Part shown: positions 34,420 through 43,082 of the stretch, one piece after another | Layout: every line of letters begins with the position of its first letter | Position numbering within the stretch: position 1 is the stretch's first letter | Source of the DNA: Treponema sp. | GTDB lineage: Bacteria > Spirochaetota > Spirochaetia > Treponematales > Breznakiellaceae | Length of the DNA: 58,200 nucleotides | Reading direction: 5' to 3' | Assembly (NCBI GenBank): GCA_031254315.1 | Contig: JAIRUQ010000070.1 | Location: forward strand, 1 to 58,200 | Translations under genes and position numbers: made by a program | The notes under the pieces: generated by a model | Seen by the model: only the letters and a program-made list of their open reading frames with translations | Told to the model about the DNA's origin: nothing | Database searches by the model: none

Positions 34420-35558
34420 TGAATAAAAGGATTGTGCATTATAATCCTTGTATTAAGCCTATTTGTTACAGAATAAAAAAAGTTCATTGTCAATCCTGCG
34501 CCTGAATTTTTAAGAGCGTGATTTTCCAGCAGTTCTTCCGTGTATGAATATAATGGGTAAATTTTTGTGTTTCTTAAGTTTCTGTCAAAATGACATATTA
34601 CGGGAATCATCCCATGGTCGGAAATGGAAAGCGCGCCTGAAGAGGCGTCTCTTGTAAATGTTATGACAGCAATGCCGCCGATTATTCTTTCTCTCTCCCT
34701 TTGATGAGAGGCAAAGTTTCCAAGTGAATAAAAGCATAGAGTTTTTCTTCCATCGGGGAGGGTAATTGTTTCTGTCTTTTGAAGTACATGGGGATGATGC
34801 CCGATGATTAAATCTACATTGTGTTCAGCGAGAAACGTGGCAAGACTGGTTTGTTCCCTATTTGGTTCAAGTTGATATTCATCCCCCCAATGCATGGAAA
34901 CAATAAGAAAATCACATAACGGTCTTAAAGCGTTTATTTCCTGTTCCATTTTGTTTCTGTCAATCATGGAAACAAGGTTGGGATTGTCTCTTGGAAGCGG
35001 AATCCCGTTCAAGCTGAAAGTATAGGATAAAAGCCCGAGTTTTATGTTATTTTTTGTTACAATACGCGCGCTGTCTCCGCTCCTTCTCGCTCCTATTACC
35101 GTTATCTCCAGCGTATCTAAAAAATCCAATGTCGCGTAAAGCCCCGACGCTCCCTTATCCATAGCGTGATTGTTCGCGAGGTTAAAGATATCAAAGCCCG
35201 CATCTACAAGATTTCGCGCGAGAGACTGAGGCGTGTTAAAAGCAGGGTAGCCGGAATAGCCGAAACGCTCGCCCGCCATTACCGTTTCCTGATTTATAAA
35301 GGCAATGTCGGCGTTCTGCGCTATGCTTTTTATTTCTGTATATATAGGAGAGAAATCATAAACGCCGTCCGTTAATGACGAGATCAATACTGTTTCGTGA
35401 AATAAATTGTCGCCTGCCGCGATCAGGGTAAGGGTGTCATTTTGTACTGTGTTGCTTGTTTCGTTTTCAGGTTTATCTTTTTCTGAAGGTATAGGCAGGG
35501 ACTGACATGAAAATATATAAAATATTGAGGCGGCTAAAAAAATGAGACTATTTTTCAT
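34416..35558 (-). CDS. CapA-like metallophosphoesterase lipoprotein
   Basis: The start at 35558 (MKNSLIFLAA) gives a signal peptide ending in FSCQ, a possible lipobox. The 380-residue product belongs to the PGA_cap/CapA family. It has LIAAGDNLFHETV, FINQETVMAG, NLANNHAMDKG, SMHWGDEY and IIGHHPHVLQ, the metal-ligand motifs of the calcineurin-like fold. CapA homologues take part in polyglutamate capsule or surface polymer work; substrate here is unknown. It overlaps the prmC end by 11 bp and follows it as an operon. Confidence 0.87.
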   Translation of the reverse strand: MKNSLIFLAASIFYIFSCQSLPIPSEKDKPENETSNTVQNDTLTLIAAGDNLFHETVLISSLTDGVYDFSPIYTEIKSIAQNADIAFINQETVMAGERFGYSGYPAFNTPQSLARNLVDAGFDIFNLANNHAMDKGASGLYATLDFLDTLEITVIGARRSGDSARIVTKNNIKLGLLSYTFSLNGIPLPRDNPNLVSMIDRNKMEQEINALRPLCDFLIVSMHWGDEYQLEPNREQTSLATFLAEHNVDLIIGHHPHVLQKTETITLPDGRKTLCFYSLGNFASHQRERERIIGGIAVITFTRDASSGALSISDHGMIPVICHFDRNLRNTKIYPLYSYTEELLENHALKNSGAGLTMNFFYSVTNRLNTRIIMHNPFIH

Positions 35559-36450
35559 ACGCACCCACAATTACCCTTTGCGCTCCTGAAAGGTCATTAT
35601 ATAATTGTAAACCATTAAACCCTTTTTTTTCAAGTAAATTTTTTATATTGTCCATCTGACGTGGGTCGGCTTCCATCAGCAACATTCCGCCATTTTTAAG
35701 ATATTCAGGCGCTTTGTCTATGATACGCTTGATTATTTCCAGTCCTGAGGGTCCGCCGTCAAGGGCGATGCGCGGCTCATTTTGCACTTCGATTGCCAGC
35801 GTCTTTATTTCATCTGAGGGAATGTAAGGAGGGTTGCTGATAATCAATGAAAAGCCGGTTGGCAGAGGAAAGCCGTTAGCGCAAATAGCGTTAAATAAAT
35901 CGCCGAGGTAAAATTGAATGTTACTGTTTGGAAGAAGAAGATCGGCGTTTGACTTCGCTGTCTCAAGAGCTTTTTCGCAAATATCGCAGGCGCATACTTC
36001 AATCTGCGGCACTTCGTTTTTTAGTGAAATAGCGACTGCTCCTGAGCCTGTACATAGATCAAGTACGCTAATATTGGGCTCGCTCTCCTTCGCTCTGTGT
36101 TTAATCATCTCTGCTAATTTTTCAATAGCTGTTTCAACAAGAGTTTCCGTATCTGGTCTCGGTACTAATACCGATTTATTCACGGCGAAATCAAACCCTC
36201 TGAATTCCTTTCTGCCAACAATATAGGCGACACATTCACCATCCAGTCTTCTTTTTATAAGCGAGTTAAACGCCATGAGGGCTTCTTCACAAAGAGGCTT
36301 CTCTCCTTGCGCGATAAGGGCAGAGCGTGTGGTGTTTAAGACATGAGCGAGTAAAAGCGAGGCGTCAAGGGTAGGGGAGTCAATTTCGGCTTTTTTTAAT
36401 TTAACGCTCTCCTGCGCAAGAGCAGAACGGATGGAAAGGGATTCTTTCAT
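35548..36450 (-). CDS. prmC: Release factor glutamine methyltransferase
   Basis: A 300-residue SAM enzyme that methylates the Gln of the GGQ motif in release factors. It has VLDLCTGSGAVAISL (SAM motif I), NPPYIP (catalytic motif) and the N-terminal helical domain with the LVPRPDTETLVE block. It lies 5 bp after prfA, its substrate, the usual arrangement. Confidence 0.95.
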   Translation of the reverse strand: MKESLSIRSALAQESVKLKKAEIDSPTLDASLLLAHVLNTTRSALIAQGEKPLCEEALMAFNSLIKRRLDGECVAYIVGRKEFRGFDFAVNKSVLVPRPDTETLVETAIEKLAEMIKHRAKESEPNISVLDLCTGSGAVAISLKNEVPQIEVCACDICEKALETAKSNADLLLPNSNIQFYLGDLFNAICANGFPLPTGFSLIISNPPYIPSDEIKTLAIEVQNEPRIALDGGPSGLEIIKRIIDKAPEYLKNGGMLLMEADPRQMDNIKNLLEKKGFNGLQLYNDLSGAQRVIVGAYEK

Positions 36451-36455
36451 GTGGC

Positions 36456-37544
36456 TTAAGAAGCGGCGGCTTCTGTGCCTGCGTCGCTTTGTAAAAATTC
36501 TTCTTTGGCGGATAGTTTTAGCGCGTCAAAAAGTTCCGCTGTATCACCCTGCATTATAAGGTCAAGTTTGTAAAGCGTAATATTGATGCGGTGATCTGTC
36601 AGGCGGTTCTGCGGAAAATTGTAGGTTCTGATCCTTTGAGAGCGGTCGCCGGAACCCACTTGGCTCTTCCTCTCCTGCGCTCTAAGAGCTGAGGCTTTTG
36701 CTTCTTCAAACTCGTAAATACGCGCACGTAATATGCGCATAGCTTTTGCCTTGTTTTTAATCTGGCTCTTCTCGTCCTGACAGTGAACGGTAAGCCCTGT
36801 CGGCAGATGTGTTATGCGCACAGCGGAATCGGTAGTGTTTACGCACTGTCCGCCCGGACCTCCCGCGCGCATTACATCAATGCGCAAATCTTCCTGTTTT
36901 ATGTCAATTTCAGTCTCGTCGGCTTCGGGCAGAACAGCTACCGTTACAGCGGAAGTGTGAATCCTCCCCGACGCTTCCGTCTCAGGAACTCTCTGCACCC
37001 TGTGGACTCCCGACTCATAACGCAGATTTTCGTACACGTTATTTCCGCTTATCGAAAAAACAATTTCCTTTATGCCGCCAAGCTCAGTTTCGCTGGAATT
37101 CATTATTTCAAACTTCCAGCCCTTTGTTTCGGCAAAGCGTGAGTACATACGGTAAAGGTCGGAAGCGAAAAGCGCGGCTTCCTCTCCGCCCGTTCCCGCT
37201 CTTATTTCCATGATAATGTTTTTTTCGTCCAGAGGGTCTTTTGGAATGAGCAGAAATTTCAATTTATCCCTTTCTGCGGCAAGTTTGCTTTCAAGCTCCT
37301 TTAGCTCCTCTTTCGCAAGCTCCTTCATCTCCTGATCTTTTTCTTCCTGAACAAGAGTTTTAGTTTGCGCCGCCTGTTTTTCCAATTCTTCTATAGCGGC
37401 ATTCAACCGCGCGATTTCGCTTAAGTGGGAATGTTCCTTCATTACATCCCTGTAACGGTTTTGATTTTTTACCAGAGAAGGGTCTTGAATTAACAGCGTT
37501 AGTTCATCATATCTTTTTAGAAGGGAAGTCAGTCTTTCGTTCAT
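36456..37544 (-). CDS. prfA: Peptide chain release factor 1
   Basis: A 362-residue RF1 reading UAA/UAG. The stop-codon recognition tripeptide is PET (in [14 protein letters not shown]), consistent with the PxT rule. The GGQ motif is in [21 protein letters not shown]; a Cys rather than the common His follows GGQ. AAGG lies just before the ATG and overlaps the stop of the small upstream ORF. Confidence 0.96.
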   Translation of the reverse strand: MNERLTSLLKRYDELTLLIQDPSLVKNQNRYRDVMKEHSHLSEIARLNAAIEELEKQAAQTKTLVQEEKDQEMKELAKEELKELESKLAAERDKLKFLLIPKDPLDEKNIIMEIRAGTGGEEAALFASDLYRMYSRFAETKGWKFEIMNSSETELGGIKEIVFSISGNNVYENLRYESGVHRVQRVPETEASGRIHTSAVTVAVLPEADETEIDIKQEDLRIDVMRAGGPGGQCVNTTDSAVRITHLPTGLTVHCQDEKSQIKNKAKAMRILRARIYEFEEAKASALRAQERKSQVGSGDRSQRIRTYNFPQNRLTDHRINITLYKLDLIMQGDTAELFDALKLSAKEEFLQSDAGTEAAAS

Positions 37545-37550
37545 ATTGCC

Positions 37551-37718
37551 TTACTTTTCATCAAAATACGGGCAGGAATATATTACCAGCTCCATTGAAG
37601 TATCTTCGCCGGACAACGCGCCCAGCGTCTTTTTTAACGTTTCGTGAACATTGCAATTTTCGGCGGCTGAGCAAAAAGGGCAAGCCCCATTTCCCCGTAC
37701 ATTCAATTCAATTTGCAT
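37551..37718 (-). CDS. 55-residue cysteine-rich protein upstream of prfA
   Basis: This short minus-strand ORF begins at the ATG complementary to 37716-37718. The product has Cys at 13, 16, 22 and 49 (CPFC, AENC, YSCPYF), plus His25, so it could bind zinc. Its stop lies 6 bases before the prfA start, which suggests coupled translation and a shared operon with prfA-prmC. There is no good Shine-Dalgarno. I do not recognise a family, and function is unknown. Confidence 0.55.
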   Translation of the reverse strand: MQIELNVRGNGACPFCSAAENCNVHETLKKTLGALSGEDTSMELVIYSCPYFDEK

Positions 37719-37754
37719 AGTTTATCTTAGCAGAAATATCCGTTAAAAACAAGG

Positions 37755-37796
37755 TTTTCAATAAGATATATTTATGATATAATATGGGTGAGGGGA
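37755..37796 (+). promoter_or_regulatory. Promoter and ribosome site of the 37798-39632 operon
   Basis: TTTTCA (37755-37760) and a perfect TATAAT (37778-37783) are spaced by 17 bases. GAGGGG precedes the ATG at 37798 by about 3-4 bases. Confidence 0.6.
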
Positions 37797-37797
37797 A

Positions 37798-38181
37798 ATG
37801 TCAAAATTTATTGAGTTTATTCAGAATTGGTTTCATAAACTGACTCCTGAGCAGAAGCGGCGGCTTGCCCTTGTCTCGACTGCCGTTTTTTCGCTGATTC
37901 TTACCATTTCCGTTATTGTGTCTGTAAAAGGTTCCGGCGGCGAGAAAAAACCTGAGGGACCGGGAAGATTGACAATTTCCGCCCCAATTCCGGCTGAGGA
38001 TTTGTTTTTGCCGGATGAGCCTGACTATATTCCCGGCGTGCTTCTTGAACGGGAACAGCGGACGGTTTGGACAGAAGAGGATGCCGCCGAGCATTGGCAG
38101 GACCCTCTAAAGTTTGGCGAAGGGCAGTGGCGTGATAAAATTGAAGAGGCGATAGATGAATTATTGGAGCGTGTTCCATGA
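37798..38181 (+). CDS. Single-span membrane protein of unknown function
   Basis: A 127-residue protein with a cytoplasmic, positively charged start (residues 1-22) and one membrane span (about 23-45, LALVSTAVFSLILTISVIVSV). An external, acidic and Pro-rich part follows with EREQRTVWTEEDAAEHWQDPLKFGEGQW. It is translationally coupled (4-bp overlap) to the lipoprotein gene that follows. The gene pair looks like a conserved treponemal envelope module; function is not known to me. Confidence 0.72.
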   Translation: MSKFIEFIQNWFHKLTPEQKRRLALVSTAVFSLILTISVIVSVKGSGGEKKPEGPGRLTISAPIPAEDLFLPDEPDYIPGVLLEREQRTVWTEEDAAEHWQDPLKFGEGQWRDKIEEAIDELLERVP

Positions 38182-39632
38182 AAAAATTGACTTTAATTCT
38201 TTTAACATTGTTTTTAATTTTGGCGATTTCATGCGCGAGTAAGCAGGAAACAGAAGAGGAGACGGTACAATCTGTTGAAGATCAGGCGCAGGAGGGAGCG
38301 GACGTAGATGAACTTGTTGATGTTGAAATTGACGAGTCAACTGAACCTGAGCTTGAAATCGCGGAGATGTCTGAAGATACGGAACTGACACCTATTGATG
38401 AAGAAGTAGCGGCTGTCGAAGAAGAGACCGAAGTCGCTGTCATTGAGCGTATAGTGCCGCCGCCTCTTCCTCCTGTAGTTCAGCCACCGCAAACGCTTCC
38501 GCCGCCACCAGTTCAACCGCAAGAGCCTCCCCTTGTTCAAACACCGCCGCAAGACCCTCAACAGCAGACTACGCCTGATGTGTCTGCCGAAGAACCAACT
38601 GATACGGACGCTCTTGCTTCTACACGCAGAGACCCGTTACGTGATTATCCGTCCTCGCCCGCCGTAAGAGTTGAGCCATTGCCTCAAATGGGAGCCGTGC
38701 CGCAGGGGGACATTGTTTTTTCGAGAGTAGTCCGCGCCACAGTCGGGCAGATAATAGAGATTCCATTCCGTGGAACCGGCTGGGTGTATTTGGGAGAACT
38801 CGCGTCCAAGCGCGGCATTGTTTACAATTCGCGGCGCAATGATACTGACGGGCAGACTTTTATTTTTACAACAGAAGAAGCAGGAACTTACTCGCTGAAA
38901 TTTTTTAAGGAAGATTTTATCAGAGATTATATTATAAATGATCATGTTCAAGTAATCGTAGGAGAAGCGCAAGCGGCAGGAGCGGGTTGGTTTAATCCGC
39001 CATACGATCGCGGCAGGATAACCGCAGAGCCCCGCTGGCCTTCGGCGATTGAAGAAGCGCAGATACGAAACGGAACTTTCCCCGGTACAAGACCTGCCGA
39101 GCCGCAAAGTACGGCAACTCCTCCTGCGCAGACTCCTTCAACTCCCCCCTCCTCAGTTTATCCTCCGAGAGGAACTACGCCTGCTCAAACTCCGCCGCAG
39201 GTAAGTACGCCGCCGCAAGTAACTACACCGCCACAGGAAACTGTTACAGTTCAGCCGCCTGTTTCCGCGGCAGTTACTCCGCAGATTACAGAAGAGCCGT
39301 CCGAATCTCTTTCGCAAACGCAAGCTCCCCCTGTCATAGAAAAACTGCCGCCTGAAGTTATACTGCAAAGAGCGCAGGAAACATTTGAAGGTGAAAATGT
39401 GGCAGGAGCTATAGCGTTACTCGATCAATTCATGGAGTATTATCCCGGCGGCTCAGACGAGCTTTATTGGATGTACGGTCAGTTCTACGAGGCAAACAGT
39501 CCGAGCAGGAACATACTTTTATCTTTGGATTATTACCGCCGCCTTGTGAATGAATATCCGCAGAGCAGACGTTTCAATGACGCGCGCAGAAGAATTGCGT
39601 ACTTGGAGAGGTTCTATATTAACATACAGTAG
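38178..39632 (+). CDS. Pro-rich lipoprotein with C-terminal TPR-like region
   Basis: A 484-residue lipoprotein with lipobox AISC. A strongly acidic segment (residues about 25-90) and Pro/Gln-rich linkers (about 92-135 and 300-400) surround a middle domain (about 175-265, VVRATVGQIIEIPFRGTGWVYLGELASKRGI). The last 90 residues form TPR-like helices (GENVAGAIALLDQFMEYYPGGSDELYWMYGQF, then YYRRLVNEYPQSRRFNDARRRI), like BamD/YbgF repeats. An envelope scaffold role is inferred. It is coupled to the upstream membrane protein. Confidence 0.8.
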   Translation: MKKLTLILLTLFLILAISCASKQETEEETVQSVEDQAQEGADVDELVDVEIDESTEPELEIAEMSEDTELTPIDEEVAAVEEETEVAVIERIVPPPLPPVVQPPQTLPPPPVQPQEPPLVQTPPQDPQQQTTPDVSAEEPTDTDALASTRRDPLRDYPSSPAVRVEPLPQMGAVPQGDIVFSRVVRATVGQIIEIPFRGTGWVYLGELASKRGIVYNSRRNDTDGQTFIFTTEEAGTYSLKFFKEDFIRDYIINDHVQVIVGEAQAAGAGWFNPPYDRGRITAEPRWPSAIEEAQIRNGTFPGTRPAEPQSTATPPAQTPSTPPSSVYPPRGTTPAQTPPQVSTPPQVTTPPQETVTVQPPVSAAVTPQITEEPSESLSQTQAPPVIEKLPPEVILQRAQETFEGENVAGAIALLDQFMEYYPGGSDELYWMYGQFYEANSPSRNILLSLDYYRRLVNEYPQSRRFNDARRRIAYLERFYINIQ

Positions 39633-39642
39633 GAAATGAAAA

Positions 39643-40593
39643 ATGAGTATTGGCTCTTTATCGCAGGACGCTGTATTTTTATCCATTATTGTACCCTGTT
39701 ATAACGAAGAAAAAGCTGTCTCTGTTTTTTTTGAAGAAGTGATGAAAACAGGCGTGTCATTGAACGTACAATTTGAGCTTATCTTTGTTGATGACGGTTC
39801 AAAAGACGATACACTTAAAATACTGCGTGAGATTGCGGAGCGTGAAGAAAGAGCGCATTACATTTCCTTTTCACGTAACTTTGGAAAAGAAGCCGCTATA
39901 CTCGCGGGGTTACAAGCCGCGAGGGGAGAGTACATTGTAACATTGGATGTGGACGGGCAGGACCCGTTGTTTCTTATTCCTGAGATGCTGAAAGCTGTCG
40001 CTGGTGGCGAATGTGATTGCGCAGGGGCGAGGAGGGTAGATCGCGTAGGAGAGCCGCCAATTCGCTCTTTTTTCGCTAGACGCTTTTATAAACTCATGAA
40101 AAGGTTTGCCGACATTGATGTTGTAGACGGAGCGAGAGATTTTCGCCTAATGAGCAGAAAATGCCTTGACGCTCTTTTATCATTGCCTGAGAGAAACAGG
40201 TTTTCAAAGGGGATTTTGCCGTGGATAGGTTTTAAAACTAAATGGTTTGAGTATAAAAATATTGAAAGACTTTCCGGTAAAACAAAATGGTCATTTTGGA
40301 AACTTTTTCTGTACGCCCTTGACGGCATGATAGCCTTTTCTTCAAAACCTCTCGCTATAGCGTCTGTTCTTGGCTTTTTTTTGTTTATTATCGCGCTCGC
40401 GCTGATTATTTTTATCGTTATCCGCAAATTAACTTTTGGCGATCCCGTTGACGGATGGGCGTCAACAGTTTGTATTATACTTTTGTGTTCGGGGATTCAG
40501 CTTTTTACAACCGGCATTCTTGGACAGTACATAGCGAAAACATATACGGAAGTAAAACAGCGTCCCCATTTTATAATTAAGGAGGCGAAATGA
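39643..40593 (+). CDS. Family 2 glycosyltransferase, GtrB/dolichol-phosphate type
   Basis: A 316-residue enzyme with a GT-A domain (IIVPCYNEEKAVSVFF, FVDDGSKDDT, LDVDGQDP) and two C-terminal membrane spans. Such proteins move a sugar from a nucleotide to a polyprenyl phosphate at the membrane. The next gene, a polytopic transferase, may use this lipid-linked sugar. They overlap by 4 bp. Confidence 0.9.
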   Translation: MSIGSLSQDAVFLSIIVPCYNEEKAVSVFFEEVMKTGVSLNVQFELIFVDDGSKDDTLKILREIAEREERAHYISFSRNFGKEAAILAGLQAARGEYIVTLDVDGQDPLFLIPEMLKAVAGGECDCAGARRVDRVGEPPIRSFFARRFYKLMKRFADIDVVDGARDFRLMSRKCLDALLSLPERNRFSKGILPWIGFKTKWFEYKNIERLSGKTKWSFWKLFLYALDGMIAFSSKPLAIASVLGFFLFIIALALIIFIVIRKLTFGDPVDGWASTVCIILLCSGIQLFTTGILGQYIAKTYTEVKQRPHFIIKEAK

Positions 40594-42176
40594 AAAAGTT
40601 ATATCAAATTTTAATAATTGCCGCCGTATGTGTAATTGTTTTAGGAGTTCATACATACTGGCTTTCCCAGAAAAACGGTTTTCATGTTGATGAGGGGATG
40701 ACTTTAGCCCTTGCTTTCTACAATGATTATGTTATTAGAAAAAATTATGATTTTGACAGGGAATACACCGGAAAGGAATTAAAAGAAGAGAGTTTTGTCA
40801 ACAATTCCGGCTTTAAGGAAACCCTTAAAGATATTAAAAGTTTGTGGAAGGATAACCGTGATTCTCCGCATACCAATCTGTACTATTCGCTCCTGCGTAT
40901 TTCCATGATTGGGCTAAAGTCAAGTGATATAAAGCCAATTATTTTTAGAGGCGCAATTTTAAATTTAATACTTTTAATGGTATCATTCATTTTCTTTTTC
41001 CTGCTGATAAAATCGCTGTTTCCCGATTCTTTCCTACTACAGCTTTTTGCCGTGCTTTGCGCATTTTTATCGACTGCGGCAATTTCCAACACGCTTTTTA
41101 TCCGTCCGTATCAAATACAAGAAACGATGTTTATTATATTCTGTTATTATTTCATAAAAACAATTAACACAAAAAACTTTATATTAGATAGAAAACAGTT
41201 AATCGGGAAAATACCCGTCCTTCTTTTATTCTCGTTAATTACAGGCGTTACTCTTTTAACAGGATATTACGCTGTTATTTTTATCGGATTATTCGGGCTT
41301 TATGTTATTTACGTTAATTGTAAAGAAAAAACTTATAAAGAAATCATTTTTTATTTTGCTGTTCTTTGTTTTGGCGTATTGATCGCCCTTGCCCTTTATC
41401 CCAAATACTTTGAAGGATTTACCTCATACAGAGGCGTTCAAACAAAATATACGCTAACCATGAATTTTATAGGGAATATTAAATCTTCAATAATTACCGG
41501 CGTAACATTGTTATGGAAACATTTTTTTACCCTTCCCGTTTTACTTGTTTGTATAGCAAGTTCGGTATTTTTGTTTATCCGTAAACAAAAACTTGTTATT
41601 CAAAAACAGGGATTATACATTTTTATTGTAGCCTTAGTATATTTATTTATAACTTTAATAATAGCCCCATATAAAGTTTTACGTTACGGAATGCCTGTTT
41701 TTCCATTCTTCATAATCTTACCTGCCATGATTCTCAATTCAATGAGAGAAAAAACACAAAAAGTTTCTATTGCCGCCATGTCAGTATTATGTTTATGTTT
41801 CCTCGTGGGAACCGTAAATCAAAACAACATTGAAAATATTTTCCGCAATAAAGCTAATGAGTACATTTTTTCTAAAGATAAGGATGTTCCCGTTTATGTT
41901 ATAACGCACAAATATTCGGCGTGGAAATACGGCAACCTAACGCCTTACTTTAATGACGAGCAAAAATATTATTTCTTTGAAAACTACGATGATATTTTTG
42001 AAAAAGACAACAGCGTTTTTTATCTTGTTATTGAAAAATTCCCCGGATTTACAGATATTAGCGATGAGAGGTTTGAAATACTGGATAAATTTTCAATGAC
42101 AGGAGGAGAGCCTGAGACAATGGATGATTATTATATAGGAGCTAAAGTAAGCACGCGAAAGCGTGCGGATGAATAA
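40590..42176 (+). CDS. Polytopic membrane glycosyltransferase (GT-C type)
   Basis: A 528-residue protein with 10 or more membrane spans. The first external loop has HVDEGMT, matching the acidic Asp/Glu catalytic motif of PMT/ArnT-like GT-C enzymes. It likely transfers a sugar from the polyprenyl carrier to an outside acceptor such as a glycolipid or protein. A short soluble domain ends it. The DNA is AT-rich compared with its surroundings. The acceptor is unknown. Confidence 0.78.
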   Translation: MKKLYQILIIAAVCVIVLGVHTYWLSQKNGFHVDEGMTLALAFYNDYVIRKNYDFDREYTGKELKEESFVNNSGFKETLKDIKSLWKDNRDSPHTNLYYSLLRISMIGLKSSDIKPIIFRGAILNLILLMVSFIFFFLLIKSLFPDSFLLQLFAVLCAFLSTAAISNTLFIRPYQIQETMFIIFCYYFIKTINTKNFILDRKQLIGKIPVLLLFSLITGVTLLTGYYAVIFIGLFGLYVIYVNCKEKTYKEIIFYFAVLCFGVLIALALYPKYFEGFTSYRGVQTKYTLTMNFIGNIKSSIITGVTLLWKHFFTLPVLLVCIASSVFLFIRKQKLVIQKQGLYIFIVALVYLFITLIIAPYKVLRYGMPVFPFFIILPAMILNSMREKTQKVSIAAMSVLCLCFLVGTVNQNNIENIFRNKANEYIFSKDKDVPVYVITHKYSAWKYGNLTPYFNDEQKYYFFENYDDIFEKDNSVFYLVIEKFPGFTDISDERFEILDKFSMTGGEPETMDDYYIGAKVSTRKRADE

Positions 42177-42377
42177 GTCTACACGGCGTGGCGCTAAATT
42201 AAGGTAACTAAGATGAATAATGCGCGAAGGCTTTAGCCTGAGTAGTGCGCCGCGAAGGTGCGGTTGGTCAAAGAATAGATCAGCGAATTACGAAAATGGA
42301 CACGAATTAAGACGAATGAATGCGAATGAAAGTATGCAACTAGTAGACAAAAATAGTTTATGGAGACATAATAATAT
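42177..42377. repeat. Intergenic repeat copy 2 and small palindromes
   Basis: The region holds an AGGCTTTAGCCT palindrome (about 42226-42237) and GCGC-rich short inverted repeats. A relative of the direct-word repeat spans 42281-42335 (CAGCGAATTACG, then CACGAATTAAGACGAATGAATGCG). TGGAGAC near 42360 may serve the toxin gene at 42378. No other ORF is credible. Confidence 0.55.
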
Positions 42378-42629
42378 ATGAGGGTAGTTTTAGAGAAAAA
42401 GGTGGTAAAATACCTTGAGCGGTTAAACGAACCAATGAAAGGTCGAATTATTAGAGCTTTAATCAGGTTAGCTAATGAACCGCCGCAAGGCGACATAAAG
42501 AAACTACAAGGTCAAGAGGCTGCTTACAGAGTAAGGATTGGAGATTACAGGATACTTTTCAAAGATAAAATATCCTGTATAGCCGTATATGAAATTGGTC
42601 CAAGAGGACAGATTTACAAGGAGAATTAA
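42378..42629 (+). CDS. RelE family toxin (mRNA interferase-like)
   Basis: An 83-residue RelE-type protein. It has the order LERLNEPMKGRIIRALIRLANEPPQGDIKKLQGQEAAYRVRIGDYRILFK, matching the RelE/ParE fold with the YRVRIGDYR signature. It is followed 2 bp later by its putative antitoxin. A toxin-first order is less common for RelBE but known in many pairs. Confidence 0.87.
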   Translation: MRVVLEKKVVKYLERLNEPMKGRIIRALIRLANEPPQGDIKKLQGQEAAYRVRIGDYRILFKDKISCIAVYEIGPRGQIYKEN

Positions 42630-42631
42630 AT

Positions 42632-42859
42632 ATGAACGGAAGCGCTTTAGCTATTAGGAAAGAATTACACAGCCTTATTGATAATATGCCGGAACGTAAG
42701 TTAAACGCTTTGCGTCCATTGTTTGACGTACTTGTTGACGATGAAGTGATCATTGAAACCGATTTAACCGATGAAGAACGAGCTATTATTGAAAAAGGTG
42801 ATAGGCACTATAAAGAGCATCCAGAAGATTTTGTGCCTCTTGAAAGTGTTTTAAAGTAA
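42632..42859 (+). CDS. Putative antitoxin partner of the RelE toxin
   Basis: A 75-residue acidic protein. AAGGAG lies 9 bases upstream, overlapping the toxin end. It has a helical N-terminus (LAIRKELHSLIDNMPERKLNALRPLF) and an acidic C-terminal half (TDLTDEERAIIEKGDRHYKEHPEDFVPLESV) that could wrap the toxin. Such proteins are annotated as RelB-like or unknown antitoxins. The assignment is from position and composition. Confidence 0.78.
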   Translation: MNGSALAIRKELHSLIDNMPERKLNALRPLFDVLVDDEVIIETDLTDEERAIIEKGDRHYKEHPEDFVPLESVLK

Positions 42860-42983
42860 TTTCTCATAACCAAACCTATTCCGCAATGCTTGAGTATTTA
42901 TACCGTCTCAACCGTACCCCTAACCGCGCCTCAAGGTTTATTAAATTTGCTGTGTAAGCAGTTGCGCTCTTACCATTCCTCGC

Positions 42984-43014
42984 TCAACGAATTACGCGAA
43001 TAGGGAAAATGCGG
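42984..43014. repeat. Intergenic direct-word repeat, copy 3
   Basis: It carries CAACGAATTACGCGAAT, the same core as the 10691 and 51875 copies. It lies 35 bp upstream of the promoter for the 43083 gene. Confidence 0.55.
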
Positions 43015-43015
43015 A

Positions 43016-43074
43016 TTGCCAGATACTAAAAAGTGTTATATAATATTTTGATAATATAGACGTAGATAAGGAGG
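43016..43074 (+). promoter_or_regulatory. Promoter and ribosome site of the 43083 gene
   Basis: TTGCCA (43016-43021) and TATAAT (43039-43044) are spaced by 17 bases. AAGGAGG (43068-43074) is 8 bases before the ATG. Confidence 0.7.
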
Positions 43075-43082
43075 ACAAAAGG

